This document shows, in pieces, positions 28,884 through 38,527 of a DNA stretch of 64,000 bases (its first letter is position 1; each line of letters opens with the position of its first letter). This DNA comes from Acinetobacter pseudolwoffii. GTDB taxonomy: Bacteria > Pseudomonadota > Gammaproteobacteria > Pseudomonadales > Moraxellaceae. Location: the NCBI RefSeq assembly GCF_002803605.1, contig NZ_PHRG01000003.1, positions 372,001 through 436,000 of the forward strand, in the 5' to 3' direction. The translations under genes and the position numbers were made by a program. Under the pieces are notes generated by a model. The model saw only the letters and a program-made list of their open reading frames with translations. It was not told the DNA's origin and ran no database searches.

Positions 28884-28899
28884 ACGGTCTTAAACCGAA
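28884..28899. promoter_or_regulatory. Candidate operator ACGGTCTTAAACCGAA
   Basis: Read on the minus strand this is TTCGGTTTAAGACCGT, identical at 15 of 16 bases to the motif upstream of the acyl-CoA ligase at 3914-3929. It lies about 260 bases from both flanking start codons. The divergent TetR protein is the natural candidate binder. Confidence 0.6.
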
Positions 28900-28991
28900 T
28901 AATGATTTCACTTGATGTGCTGAAACAATAAAATAATTATGCTGAAAATGGAATTTTATTTAGCAAAGTTGATCTCTAGGGTTCAGTTTTC

Positions 28992-29021
28992 TTGACAATA
29001 TTTCCAGACTGACACCATATA
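28992..29021 (+). promoter_or_regulatory. Candidate promoter for the TetR gene
   Basis: TTGACA, then an 18-base spacer, then CATATA. It lies about 135 bases before the TetR start. The -35 box is perfect and the -10 box is only fair. Confidence 0.35.
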
Positions 29022-29154
29022 TATTTTTCATTGTCAGCAGTTGCTGCATAAATATACAAAATTAGATAAATATCACGACCTTAGTTTTATAGCTATCTTG
29101 GGTAAAATTGAATATTCTTGAAAGGTTCTTTTTCGAAAAATATGGACCAAGAAG

Positions 29155-29760
29155 ATGACGACTGTAAGACAGCAGAACTTCCTTCTTCGTAAAGAGAAGA
29201 TCCTGAGCATGGCTGAAAGCCTGCTACTGGACAATAATCAGGACATTACCCTGAGTGAACTTGCCAGTGAACTGGACATCGCGAAAGGAACGATCTACAA
29301 GCATTTCAAAAGCAAGAACCAGTTATATTTAGAACTAATTATTCTGAATGAAAAAAGAATTCTGGAAATATCAAAAAAATATAGTAACGATATTAAAAAT
29401 TATGTTTCGCAATATATGCTCTATCACATGCTCAATTCCAATCGCACCATCCTGTTGCATGTGATTGAAGAGCGTTTAACCAATAATGAAAAGAATCTGA
29501 AAGATTTATTTCAGGAGCTTTATCGGATTCGCGAAGAACGGATTATCCGGATTAAAGACATGACCCATAATTATCTGGTGGCTTTAGAAAGTGCCATGTC
29601 GATTCGGGATTATTTGTCTTATATCTGGACCGTGACTTATGGTGCTTCACTATTATTAAATTCGACCAATTATCAAAAAGCGATTGGTTCACGTGAACGC
29701 CTGATTAAACTGTATATTAATCAGGCGCTGATGACCCCGGATAAAATCTCGTCAGTCTAA
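29155..29760 (+). CDS. TetR-family transcriptional regulator
   Basis: A 201-residue regulator with the N-terminal TetR helix-turn-helix: ITLSELASELDIAKGTIYKHFKSK at about residues 37-60, then the dimerising ligand domain. It is divergent from the acyl-CoA dehydrogenase gene, so a role in controlling that acyl-CoA locus is likely by the usual TetR arrangement. The ligand may be an acyl-CoA, but this is inference. A strong terminator follows. Confidence 0.85.
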   Translation: MTTVRQQNFLLRKEKILSMAESLLLDNNQDITLSELASELDIAKGTIYKHFKSKNQLYLELIILNEKRILEISKKYSNDIKNYVSQYMLYHMLNSNRTILLHVIEERLTNNEKNLKDLFQELYRIREERIIRIKDMTHNYLVALESAMSIRDYLSYIWTVTYGASLLLNSTNYQKAIGSRERLIKLYINQALMTPDKISSV

Positions 29761-29770
29761 GCCCTATAAT

Positions 29771-29803
29771 AAAAAATGCCGGATTGAATCCGGCATTTTA
29801 TTT
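29771..29803. terminator. Bidirectional intrinsic terminator
   Basis: AAAATGCCGGATT and AATCCGGCATTTT pair almost perfectly around a tiny loop. It separates the TetR gene from the convergent copper genes. Confidence 0.85.
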
Positions 29804-29825
29804 CAATTGAATGACTTAACAAATA

Positions 29826-30020
29826 TCAAGCAGCAATTGGCGGAAATCCGTCTTCGGTTAAAGCCGCGACAATCTCGGACTCAGTGACTGTCGATTCAAC
29901 TTCGACCAGCTTAGTCGCCACATCTATATGAACGGTGGCATTTTCATCCAGATCTTTAATCGTAGCAGTCACACTGCGTGCACAGCCACCACAGGTCATA
30001 TTTTCAATACGGAATTTCAT
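29826..30020 (-). CDS. copZ: Heavy-metal-associated copper chaperone (CopZ-like)
   Basis: A 64-residue single HMA domain starting at MKFRIENMTCGGC, with the metal-binding M-T-C-x-x-C loop at residues 8-13. GGAG lies eight bases before this ATG and favours it over an ATG four codons upstream. It is downstream of cueR and copA in the same direction. In the family this protein ferries Cu(I) in the cytoplasm to CopA or CueR. Confidence 0.85.
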   Translation of the reverse strand: MKFRIENMTCGGCARSVTATIKDLDENATVHIDVATKLVEVESTVTESEIVAALTEDGFPPIAA

Positions 30021-30094
30021 ATTTGGCTCCATAGGATCGCTTTAAAAATTAATGTGATTGGGTAGACTATATTTAACCTGAGCTGCAGATCAGC

Positions 30095-30502
30095 TCAGTG
30101 CTGCTCAGGGACGACACCCTGTTCAATCTGTTTTAAAATCTGGCAATCGGACTGTTCATTGCCGGCACACTGCTCCACCGATTGCTGTAATATCACCAGC
30201 ATATGCTGCATATCGGCAATTTTCTGTTGTAAAAACTGGATATGTTTTTCGGCCAGCTGTTTCACCTCGCTACTCTGACGTGAGCTGTTTAGCCACAGGC
30301 CGAGTAATTCTTTCATTTGCTCTGAAGAAAAGCCGAGTTCGCGTGCATGTTGAATAAAACTTAAGGTTTTAATGTCCGCATCAGTATAAACCCGATAACC
30401 TGCATCGCTTCGTTTCGCAGCAGGCAACAACCCGATGTCTTCATAATAACGAATCATTTTTGCAGAGATGCCGGAACGTTTTGCCGCCTGACCAATATTC
30501 AT
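30095..30502 (-). CDS. cueR: MerR-family copper-responsive regulator CueR
   Basis: A 135-residue MerR regulator. The winged helix ([27 protein letters not shown]) is followed by a dimerising coiled coil. C112 and C120 in [10 protein letters not shown] are spaced exactly as the Cu(I) ligands of E. coli CueR. Its start overlaps the copA stop by four bases, so regulator and pump are translated from one message. That differs from E. coli, where cueR and copA are apart. Confidence 0.92.
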   Translation of the reverse strand: MNIGQAAKRSGISAKMIRYYEDIGLLPAAKRSDAGYRVYTDADIKTLSFIQHARELGFSSEQMKELLGLWLNSSRQSSEVKQLAEKHIQFLQQKIADMQHMLVILQQSVEQCAGNEQSDCQILKQIEQGVVPEQH

Positions 30503-33207
30503 CCTGCTTGCTCCTTGAACTGTACCGCTTTGTAGGCTTTTAATCTCAAAGCATTAGTGACAACAAACACGGAAGACAATGCCATCGCGCCTGCGGCAAA
30601 CATTGGTGATAACAAGATGCCCCAGAATGGATAGAGCACCCCGGCGGCAATCGGGATTAAAGCAATATTATAGACAAAGGCCCAGAACAGGTTCTGCCGG
30701 ATATTGCGCATGGTGGCCTGACTCAGACCAATTCCGGTGGCCACATGCTGTAAATTACCTGACATCAACACCACATCGGCTGCCTCAATCGCGACATCGG
30801 TGCCTGTACCAATCGCCATGCCAACATCAGCCTGTGCCAGTGCCGGGGCATCATTGATTCCGTCCCCGACAAAAGTGAGTACGCCATATTGCTGCTGGAG
30901 TTGACGTACCGCATCCACTTTCTCATGCGGTAAAACTTCCGCAATTACCTGATCAATTTTCAGCTGTTTGGCAATGGCCTGCGCGGTATGCTGATTGTCA
31001 CCGGTGATCATCGCTACTTTTAGACCCTGCTCATGCAAGGCCTGAATCGCACTATAGGTAGTTGCTTTAATCGGATCCGCGACGGCAATAATCGCCGCCA
31101 GCTTTTGATTGATCGCCACATATAAGGGACTACGGCCCTGATCACCGAGTTTTTGTGCAGTAGACCGAAACAGATCGACATTTAGACCTAAGTTCTGCAT
31201 CAGACGTTCAGCCCCAATATGCAACTGCTGACCAGCTACCTGTGCCTTGACCCCTGCGCCGGTGATCGAATCAAAATCTGTGACTTCACTCAGTTCCAGT
31301 TGTTGCTCATGAGCTGCCTGAACAATGGCATGGGCAATCGGATGTTCTGACTTGGCTTCAACCGAAGCCACCAGTTGCAATACAGTCTGCTGATTAAAAT
31401 CTGCTGTGACTTCAAAGTCCGTCAGCAACGGTTTTCCTTCAGTCAAGGTTCCGGTTTTATCAAGTGCGACGACTTGGGTTTGCTGCAATAACTGTAAAGC
31501 TTCACCCTTACGAAACAGCACGCCCAGTTCAGCGGCACGCCCAGTTCCGACCATAATTGAGGTCGGTGTTGCCAGCCCCATCGCACACGGACAGGCAATA
31601 ATCAGCACCGCCACGGCGTTGACCAATGCATAGGTCAGATTGGGTTCAGGCCCAAACAGGAACCAGACCATGAAGGTCAAGGCCGCCAGTGCCATGACGG
31701 CAGGTACAAACCATAAAGTCACTTTATCCACCACCGCCTGAATCGGTAGTTTCGAGCCTTGTGCCTGTTCCACCATCTCAATAATCTGCGCCAGTACAGA
31801 ATCCTGTCCGACCGCAGTGGCCCTGATTTGCAAGGTTCCATTCTGGTTCACTGTACCACCCACCACCTGATCCCCGGCCTGTTTGGCCACGGGTAAAGGC
31901 TCACCACTCATCATTGCTTCATCGATATAACTTTGCCCGGCAACCACTTCACCATCGACGGCGACTTTTTCACCCGGGCGGATTTCAATCAGCATGCCCT
32001 GTTGTACATCGGCAATCGCCAGATCAACCCAGTTGCCATGCTGTTGTACCCGTGCGGTTTTCGGTTGCAAGCCGACCAGATACTGAATCGCTTCTGAGGT
32101 TTTACCTTTGGCTTTGGCTTCCAGATACCGCCCCAGTAAAATCAGCGCAACAATGACAGCTGCCGCTTCAAAATATACATGGACGGTGGACTGGGGTAAC
32201 AGCTGCGGAAAAAAGGTCGCAATGCAGGAAAATCCATAAGCTGCGATTGTTCCGACTGCGACCAGAGAATTCATATCCGGCGCCAAACGCAATAAAGCCG
32301 GAATACCATGCTGATAAAAACGCCGTCCCGGAATAATCAGCACCAAACTGGTCAGCACAAACTGCAGATACCAGCTGTTCTGGGTTCCCAACGTCTGCGC
32401 AATAAAATGATGAAAAGCCGGGATCAGATGTGAACCCATTTCTAGAATAAATACAGGGACTGCCAGAATAAGAGCAAGCCAAAGATCCCGTTTCAGTTGC
32501 GCGGTTTCAGTGGCTTTCTTTTCCTGAAAAGCCACATGGCGATCTGCCGAGAGATGTGTATTGGTTTTTTCTGTGGCTTTAAAACCGGCTTTTTCTACAG
32601 CAGCAATCAAAGCTGGGATGTGCTGACGGGATGCCTGAATCGAAGCAGTTTCAGTCGCCAGATTGACTTGTGCTGTACTGACGCCGTCTACTTTTAATAA
32701 AGCTTTTTCAACACGCGCGACGCAGGAGGCGCAGGTCATGCCTTCAATCGCCAGTTCAATCCGGTCAGCCTGAAGATCAAAACCGGCTTTTTGCACCGCC
32801 TGAGTCAACTTGGACAATGGCACAGAATTGATTAGACTCACATGCGCCTTTTCAGTGGCCAGATTCACGTGTGCATCCAGTACACCTTCTACTTTTTTTA
32901 GGGCTTTTTCTACGCGAGCCACACAAGATGCACAGGTCATGCCTTCAATATTCAAAGCAAACTGTTGCGTCGGTACATCAAAGCCAGTTTTTTCAATTGC
33001 TTGAACTAGCACAGCGGCAGCAATCGGCTGCTGGCTTTTAATAAAAGCTTTTTCAGTCGACAGGTTGACAGATGCCTCAACCACGCCCTCAATTTTTTTC
33101 AAGGCTTTTTCGACCCGAGCCACGCAGGATGCACAGGTCATACCGCCAATCTGCACCTGCTGTTCATATAACCGGATGCTGTCTTGTTCTGCCACGCCCA
33201 TCTCCAT
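30499..33207 (-). CDS. copA: Cu(I)-exporting P-type ATPase CopA with three HMA domains
   Basis: Inner-membrane P1B-type pump of 902 residues. Three N-terminal HMA domains, each with G-M-T-C-A-S-C, lie at about residues 17-80, 85-148 and 153-216 and are very similar to each other. The membrane core has the CPC metal site ([13 protein letters not shown]), the phosphorylation motif [11 protein letters not shown] and the hinge [11 protein letters not shown]. Most E. coli-like CopA proteins have two HMA domains. The first ATG lacks a Shine-Dalgarno, whereas GGAG sits six bases before an in-frame GTG four codons in, so the true start may be 33195. A CueR-type promoter is upstream. Confidence 0.93.
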   Translation of the reverse strand: MEMGVAEQDSIRLYEQQVQIGGMTCASCVARVEKALKKIEGVVEASVNLSTEKAFIKSQQPIAAAVLVQAIEKTGFDVPTQQFALNIEGMTCASCVARVEKALKKVEGVLDAHVNLATEKAHVSLINSVPLSKLTQAVQKAGFDLQADRIELAIEGMTCASCVARVEKALLKVDGVSTAQVNLATETASIQASRQHIPALIAAVEKAGFKATEKTNTHLSADRHVAFQEKKATETAQLKRDLWLALILAVPVFILEMGSHLIPAFHHFIAQTLGTQNSWYLQFVLTSLVLIIPGRRFYQHGIPALLRLAPDMNSLVAVGTIAAYGFSCIATFFPQLLPQSTVHVYFEAAAVIVALILLGRYLEAKAKGKTSEAIQYLVGLQPKTARVQQHGNWVDLAIADVQQGMLIEIRPGEKVAVDGEVVAGQSYIDEAMMSGEPLPVAKQAGDQVVGGTVNQNGTLQIRATAVGQDSVLAQIIEMVEQAQGSKLPIQAVVDKVTLWFVPAVMALAALTFMVWFLFGPEPNLTYALVNAVAVLIIACPCAMGLATPTSIMVGTGRAAELGVLFRKGEALQLLQQTQVVALDKTGTLTEGKPLLTDFEVTADFNQQTVLQLVASVEAKSEHPIAHAIVQAAHEQQLELSEVTDFDSITGAGVKAQVAGQQLHIGAERLMQNLGLNVDLFRSTAQKLGDQGRSPLYVAINQKLAAIIAVADPIKATTYSAIQALHEQGLKVAMITGDNQHTAQAIAKQLKIDQVIAEVLPHEKVDAVRQLQQQYGVLTFVGDGINDAPALAQADVGMAIGTGTDVAIEAADVVLMSGNLQHVATGIGLSQATMRNIRQNLFWAFVYNIALIPIAAGVLYPFWGILLSPMFAAGAMALSSVFVVTNALRLKAYKAVQFKEQAG

Positions 33208-33231
33208 GCATCAACTTGCTGCCGATGCTAT

Positions 33232-33262
33232 AGCTTAAACATTCCCAGCATGGCAAGGTCAA
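33232..33262 (-). promoter_or_regulatory. CueR-type promoter of the copA-cueR-copZ unit
   Basis: On the minus strand, -35 TTGACC and -10 TAAGCT are separated by 19 bases, the stretched spacing that MerR-family activators need. The spacer contains the dyad-like ACCTTGCC...GGGAATGT, close to known CueR boxes. It ends 25 bases before the copA start. Confidence 0.75.
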
Positions 33263-33330
33263 GTCTTTCATTTAAATATTTTAGGAAAGATAAAGCGGTA
33301 TTGCGATTGGATGCTCATCCAAGAACCAAA

Positions 33331-33361
33331 TAAAAGCCCGAAGATGACTTCGGGCTTTTAT
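33331..33361 (-). terminator. Intrinsic terminator after cysK
   Basis: AAAAGCCCGAAG and CTTCGGGCTTTT form a strong stem with A/T tracts on both sides. It is just past the cysK stop codon and also upstream of the copA promoter. Confidence 0.82.
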
Positions 33362-33392
33362 AGCAGTGTTTAAAATATTGAATGCATCAATT

Positions 33393-34391
33393 TTATTCGG
33401 CAGAAATATCTTCAAACAGAACCGAAGACAGGTAACGCTCTCCGCCATCTGGCAAAATCACCACAATATTTTTACCGGCATTTTCCGGGCGTGCAGCCAG
33501 TTGTGCCGCTGCCGCCATGGCCGCACCACTTGAAATGCCGACCAAAATACCTTCCTGAGCTGCAGTTTTGCGTGCCCACTCGATTGCCTCTGCGCTATTA
33601 ATGGCAATCACTTCATCGACCAGATCTAAATCCAGGTTGCCCGGAATAAAGTTGGCTCCGATACCTTGAATTTTGTGTGGTCCCGGTGTCAGCGTTTCGC
33701 CGCGTTTGGCCTGACCAATAATTGCAGATTCAGCAGGTTCCACCGCCACCGAATATAGAGGCTTATTTTTAACTTTCTCAAAGTAACGCGAAATACCGGT
33801 AATGGTTCCGCCCGTTCCGACACCTGCGACCAGAATATCGACATTGCCCGCCGTTGCTTCCCAGATTTCTGGGCCGGTGGTTTCTTCATGAATTTTAGGA
33901 TTGGCTGGGTTTTCAAACTGTTGTGGCAGGAAATACTGCTCCGGGTTCTCATTCAACAGACTCTCGGCTGCTTCAATCGCCCCTTTCATGCCTTTGGCCG
34001 GATCGGTCAAGACCAGATTGGCTCCTAAAGCTTTGACTACTTTACGGCGCTCAATACTCATGCTTGAAGGCATGGTGAGCGTCAGTTTATAACCTTTAGC
34101 GGCTGCCACAAAGGCCAATGCAATACCGGTATTGCCACTGGTGGGTTCAACGATGTGCATACCGGGTTTGAGTTTTCCAGATTTTTCTGCATCGTTAATT
34201 AATGCTGCACCAATACGACATTTGACTGAAAAGGCCGGATTACGGCTTTCAATTTTAGCAAGTACAGTTACCGGAGCTGAAATTACACGATTAATACGAA
34301 CTAGCGGTGTATTTCCAATTGCGTCTGCATTATTACTATAAACCGCTATCCCTAAATTATTTGGTGTTGGAAAAGCTGAATCTGTACTCAT
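33393..34391 (-). CDS. cysK: Cysteine synthase A (O-acetylserine sulfhydrylase)
   Basis: Makes L-cysteine from O-acetylserine and sulfide with PLP. The 332 residues show [12 protein letters not shown], the PLP lysine K57 in PAFSVKCR, the substrate loop [11 protein letters not shown] and the phosphate-binding [10 protein letters not shown]. An N-terminal tail of about 20 residues precedes the core. It is divergent from the ArsR-type regulator; the 281-base gap holds an 18-bp palindrome. Confidence 0.93.
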   Translation of the reverse strand: MSTDSAFPTPNNLGIAVYSNNADAIGNTPLVRINRVISAPVTVLAKIESRNPAFSVKCRIGAALINDAEKSGKLKPGMHIVEPTSGNTGIALAFVAAAKGYKLTLTMPSSMSIERRKVVKALGANLVLTDPAKGMKGAIEAAESLLNENPEQYFLPQQFENPANPKIHEETTGPEIWEATAGNVDILVAGVGTGGTITGISRYFEKVKNKPLYSVAVEPAESAIIGQAKRGETLTPGPHKIQGIGANFIPGNLDLDLVDEVIAINSAEAIEWARKTAAQEGILVGISSGAAMAAAAQLAARPENAGKNIVVILPDGGERYLSSVLFEDISAE

Positions 34392-34589
34392 GATGATATC
34401 CCTGATGTTATTGGTTCAAGTCATTTAAACATCATACAAGCATTTTTTTCGTTTGTAGATGTTTGATGGAATTTGCACTTGATCGCAGTAATTTAAACCA
34501 AAATATTTTTTAAATAATTCGATGATTTTATATTATTTATCAACGTTTAAAATATAACTTTAACTAATATTTAACCTGATTAAAACCCG

Positions 34590-34607
34590 ATAATATTTAA
34601 ATATTAT
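34590..34607. promoter_or_regulatory. 18-bp perfect palindrome, candidate operator of the ArsR regulator
   Basis: ATAATATTTAAATATTAT lies 65-83 bases upstream of the ArsR-type gene and about 200 bases upstream of cysK. A TATAAT at 34634-34639 downstream is a fair -10 box. AT-rich palindromes near the own promoter are usual for BigR/SqrR-type repressors. Confidence 0.5.
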
Positions 34608-34672
34608 ATCAATGTATTAATCATCGAGCCCCTTATAATGTGCGGGCTGTAATTTTATAATGGACATATGAG

Positions 34673-34990
34673 ATGAAAACCGATTTTGAAATCACGACTA
34701 TGCGCGATTCAGCAGAACAGGTCGTCGGCATTTTAAAATCTCTGGCCAATACTGACCGTCTCCTTATTTTATGCCATCTCTCTCAAGCGGAACTGAATGT
34801 TTCCCAAATTGAGGATATTACCGACATTAAACAACCGACACTTTCCCAGCAACTGATGATGCTGCGAAAAAGTGATGTAGTGAATACCCGTCGGGATGGT
34901 AAACAGATCTATTATTCAATTAAAGATCAAAATTTGATTGTGGTATTGACTACGCTTTATCAGCTGTATTGTGCGAATCAAATTAAATAG
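34673..34990 (+). CDS. ArsR-family regulator of the BigR/SqrR (persulfide-sensing) type
   Basis: A 105-residue winged-helix repressor with ILKSLANTDRLLILCHL and KQPTLSQQLMMLRKSDVVNTRRDGKQIYYS. Its only two cysteines, C34 and C100, are 66 residues apart. As I recall, that is the spacing of the redox pair in BigR (42/108) and SqrR (41/107), which form a tetrasulfide link when reactive sulfur rises. No arsenic or zinc metal-site pattern is evident. Neighbours cysK and a SulP transporter fit a sulfur role. Confidence 0.8.
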   Translation: MKTDFEITTMRDSAEQVVGILKSLANTDRLLILCHLSQAELNVSQIEDITDIKQPTLSQQLMMLRKSDVVNTRRDGKQIYYSIKDQNLIVVLTTLYQLYCANQIK

Positions 34991-35211
34991 TTTATTTTTA
35001 AACACTATTTAACGCCAAAACACACTTCTCTACCCCATTGATCTGGCAGAAATAACGACTTTGTAGAAAATCGCTATAGCTGCTTCAAGAAAATGGAGGC
35101 CAGACCTAGCTGATTTATTTTAAAAACATAAATCATCACAAATTCGACCCCTTAAGATTTCTTAGCAGAATTTGTGCATAATATATCTATATTTGTGATT
35201 TAGACCTTTTT

Positions 35212-36960
35212 ATGCAAAATTCCAAGTCTAAACTTCTGCATAGACTGCCTGCCTGGGCATGGTTAAGCCACTACACGCCGGTCAAATTTAAGTCTGATGT
35301 GCTGGCTGCCCTGATTGTGGTGGCGATGCTGGTGCCTCAAGGGATGGCCTATGCCATGCTGGCAGGATTGCCGCCGATCATGGGCTTATATGCCAGCATC
35401 CTGCCGATGATCATTTATGCGCTGCTCGGTGGGAGTTCGACTTTATCGATTGGCCCGGTAGCCATCATTTCCATGATGACTTTTGCTACGCTCAATCCAC
35501 TTTTTGAAGTCGGCTCACCAGTCTATATTGAAGCTGCGACTTTATTGGCACTAATGGTCGGGATTATTTCCCTGCTTTTGGGATTATTCCGTTTTGGTTT
35601 TCTGATCCAGTTGATCAGTCATCCCGTGATTCAAAGCTTTATTATTGCCTCTGCCTTATTGATTGCGTTTGGGCAGTTAAAGTTTTTGGTCGATCTTCCT
35701 TTAAAAGCCAATAACCTTCCGGAGTTTGTCAGCAGTTTGCTGCAATATTTCCCGCTGCTGCACGTGCCGAGCCTGATTTTCGGCCTGTTCTCTATCGGTC
35801 TGCTGATCTATCTGCCCAAGTTATTAAAATCTCAGGCGGTACAAAGCCGGATCGGCTATACAGATTTTCTGGTACGTGCAGTGCCGCTGATTCTGGTGTG
35901 TCTGGGGATTGCGGCGATTGTCTTTCTGGATTTAAAGCTTCAGGGCATTAAAACGGTCGGTGCAATTCCTTCCGGTTTTCCGCCCTTGTCCTTTCCACAC
36001 TGGAACTGGGAACTGGTGATGACCTTGTTACCGGGTGCCAGCATGATCGCCATGATCAGTTTTGTGGAGTCACTATCGATTGCTCAAGCCACGGCCTTAC
36101 AGCAACGCAGTCATTTAAACAGTAATCAGGAGCTGATTGCGCTCGGTCTGGCCAATATCAGTGCAGGCGTGAGTTCAGCTTTTCCGGTAACGGGCAGCCT
36201 GTCGCGGACGGTGGTGAATGCCGATGCCGGTGCCAAATCACCTATGGCCGGTGTTTTATCCTCTATTCTGATTATTTTTGTGAGCCTGTTCTTTACCGGA
36301 TTTTTTGAAGATCTACCGCTGACCATTCTGGCCGCGACGATTATTGTTTCCATCTGGAAGCTGGTTAATTTCCAGCCATTTTTTGATGCCTGGCGCTATT
36401 CCAAGGCAGATGGCCTTGCCATGTGGATTACTTTTCTGGGCGTGGTCCTGATTGATATTTCCACCGGTTTGATTATTGGAATCGTGTCGACCTTTGTTCT
36501 GATGTTATGGCGAATCAGCCGTCCGCATATTGCGGTTGTCGGTCTAGTGGAAGGAACCCAGCATTTTCGTAATATTCAGCGGCATCAGGTCAGTACCTCC
36601 GATCGGGTGCTGTCACTGCGGATTGATGAGAATCTGACGTTTCTGAATGCCAATAGCTTCAAAGGTTATCTGATCAATGAGATCAGCCTGAATGACCAGC
36701 TGCAACATGTGATTATTAACTGTTCCAGCATCAGTGCGATTGATCTGAGTGCCTTGGAAATGCTGGAAGATTTAAATGCGGAACTGGCCAAACTGGATAT
36801 TCGCCTGCATTTTGCCGAAGTTAAAGGTCCGGTCATGGACAAGCTGCAAGCTTCTAAATTGATGACGCATCTGAGCGGGCGCATTTATCTGACCCATTTT
36901 CAGGCGATTCAGGACTTGGCGCCAGAGATCTTTGAGCAGCATAAAGATTATACGATTTAA
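35212..36960 (+). CDS. SulP-family (SLC26-type) anion transporter with STAS domain
   Basis: A 582-residue inner-membrane protein. The first 430 residues hold the membrane domain, with LVPQGMAYAMLAGLPPIMGLYASILPM and GGSSTLSIGPVAI early and SLSRTVVNADAGAKSPMAG later. A C-terminal STAS domain (about 455-560) includes VIINCSSISAIDLSALEMLE. The family moves sulfate, bicarbonate or other anions. It is 220 bases after the BigR/SqrR-like regulator in the same direction, which favours a sulfur oxyanion, but bicarbonate remains possible. Confidence 0.88.
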   Translation: MQNSKSKLLHRLPAWAWLSHYTPVKFKSDVLAALIVVAMLVPQGMAYAMLAGLPPIMGLYASILPMIIYALLGGSSTLSIGPVAIISMMTFATLNPLFEVGSPVYIEAATLLALMVGIISLLLGLFRFGFLIQLISHPVIQSFIIASALLIAFGQLKFLVDLPLKANNLPEFVSSLLQYFPLLHVPSLIFGLFSIGLLIYLPKLLKSQAVQSRIGYTDFLVRAVPLILVCLGIAAIVFLDLKLQGIKTVGAIPSGFPPLSFPHWNWELVMTLLPGASMIAMISFVESLSIAQATALQQRSHLNSNQELIALGLANISAGVSSAFPVTGSLSRTVVNADAGAKSPMAGVLSSILIIFVSLFFTGFFEDLPLTILAATIIVSIWKLVNFQPFFDAWRYSKADGLAMWITFLGVVLIDISTGLIIGIVSTFVLMLWRISRPHIAVVGLVEGTQHFRNIQRHQVSTSDRVLSLRIDENLTFLNANSFKGYLINEISLNDQLQHVIINCSSISAIDLSALEMLEDLNAELAKLDIRLHFAEVKGPVMDKLQASKLMTHLSGRIYLTHFQAIQDLAPEIFEQHKDYTI

Positions 36961-37288
36961 AACAGCAGATACTGGAACTTATGGCCGGAGATTCCAGCTG
37001 GTCATAAGTGCAGTTTTTTCTGAATTTTCAAATATAATTTGAATTTATCTATTTAACTTTGATATTTATTTCATGAATACAATTTTAAAAGCGCTGATTT
37101 ATTCATCATTTTAGGAAGTTTTTCTTCAATATAAGCGCTGTTTTAAAGCAATTAGTTTTAGAATAAATCAACAATATCAATATCTTGGTTTTTATATAAA
37201 AATATATTTTAAGCCTTGTTTAAATTAAGTATAAAATAGCGCAACTTTTTCCCAAATTTAGCCCTCGTAATTTTCACAAGGCAACCTT
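36961..37288. other. Intergenic stretch, terminator then AT-rich leader of sstT
   Basis: Holds a probable terminator at its left end and about 260 very AT-rich bases before sstT. No gene or known riboswitch pattern was recognised. Confidence 0.45.
36970..37019 (+). terminator. Probable intrinsic terminator after the SulP gene
   Basis: ACTTATGGCC and GGTCATAAGT form a stem with one mismatch, with an inner CTGGA/TCCAG alternative, followed by GCAG and six T. Confidence 0.6.
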
Positions 37289-38485
37289 ATGTTTTCTGCC
37301 CTTATGCGCATGAGCTTAGTCTCTCGAATCATCATCGCCATTATTTTAGGTGTGGGTGTGGCTGTGGTATTTCCCGAAGCTACTCCCTCATTAAGCCTAT
37401 TGGGCGACCTGTTTATTAAAGCCTTGAAGTCTGTTGCACCGATTCTGGTTTTCATTTTAGTTTTAGCTTCTATCGCGAATTTTAAGGTGGGTCAATCCAA
37501 CACCCCCATCAAACCGATTATGATCATGTATGCAGTGGGTATGTTCCTTGCTGCACTGAGCGCTGTGGTGTCGAGCATCTTATTTCCAAGTACGCTGTTT
37601 CTGGATATCGCTGCACAAGCTGAATTACAGCCACCTGGCAGTCTGGTAGAAATCCTGAAGAATTTACTGCTCAGTTTTGTCGCCAACCCGGTTGTTGCAA
37701 TTGCTGAAGCAAACTTTATTGGCATTCTGGCCTGGTCAGTGGCATTAGGCATCGCTTTCCGTCATGCATCGGATAGCACCAAAACGCTTTTGAATGATGT
37801 AGCCTTTGCAGTGAATTATGTGATTCGTTTAGTGATCAGCTTTGCACCTGTGGGTATTTTTGGTCTGGTTGCGGTGACTTTTGCTGAATCTGGTCTGGAT
37901 ACACTGACCAGTTATGCACATTTACTTGCTGTGTTGCTCGGAACGATGGTTTTTGTGGCACTGGTGATTAATCCGCTTCTGGTTGCCTTAATGACGCGTA
38001 ACAACCCGTATCCACTGGTGTTCACCTGTTTGCGCGAAAGTGGCATTACCGCTTTCTTTACCCGTAGTTCAGCAGCCAACATTCCAGTCAATCTGGATCT
38101 GGCAAAACGTCTGGGTGTTAAAGAATCGACTTCAAGTATCGCAATTCCTCTGGGTGCTACGATCAACATGGCAGGTGCTTCTGTGACCATTACTGTATTG
38201 TCATTGGCGGCTGTAAATACTTTGGGGATTAGCGTCGATTTCAGCACTATGCTCATTCTTTCTGTGGTGGCAACCGTTTCGGCATGTGGCGCTTCAGGGG
38301 TTGCAGGCGGTTCATTGTTACTGATTCCAGTTGCATGTGGCCTGTTTGGGATTTCTTCGGATATTGCCATGCAAGTCGTTGCGATTGGTATGGTAATCAG
38401 TGTATTGCAGGATTCTACTGAAACTGCTTTAAACTCGTCTACGGATGTTTTATTTACCACAGCAGTAGACCGCGCATCAAATTGA
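37289..38485 (+). CDS. sstT: Serine/threonine:Na+ symporter SstT
   Basis: A 398-residue inner-membrane transporter of the DAACS family. Typical features are [24 protein letters not shown] early, [22 protein letters not shown] (the serine-rich hairpin) and [19 protein letters not shown] (the NMAG substrate-site motif). AAGG lies before the ATG. It imports serine and threonine with sodium. It is monocistronic or paired with the YoaK-like gene 42 bases downstream. Confidence 0.93.
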   Translation: MFSALMRMSLVSRIIIAIILGVGVAVVFPEATPSLSLLGDLFIKALKSVAPILVFILVLASIANFKVGQSNTPIKPIMIMYAVGMFLAALSAVVSSILFPSTLFLDIAAQAELQPPGSLVEILKNLLLSFVANPVVAIAEANFIGILAWSVALGIAFRHASDSTKTLLNDVAFAVNYVIRLVISFAPVGIFGLVAVTFAESGLDTLTSYAHLLAVLLGTMVFVALVINPLLVALMTRNNPYPLVFTCLRESGITAFFTRSSAANIPVNLDLAKRLGVKESTSSIAIPLGATINMAGASVTITVLSLAAVNTLGISVDFSTMLILSVVATVSACGASGVAGGSLLLIPVACGLFGISSDIAMQVVAIGMVISVLQDSTETALNSSTDVLFTTAVDRASN

Positions 38486-38527
38486 TTTTATATTGAATAA
38501 TCAAAATTTTTTGCCAATGATGTTGTT

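Larger units (their letters stand above)
28623..29154. other. Divergent intergenic region between acyl-CoA dehydrogenase and TetR genes
   Basis: About 530 AT-rich bases with no gene. Two items stand out: the palindromic motif at 28884-28899, and a TTGACA at 28992-28997 with an AT-rich -10-like run about 18 bases later. The rest shows nothing I can name. Confidence 0.5.
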
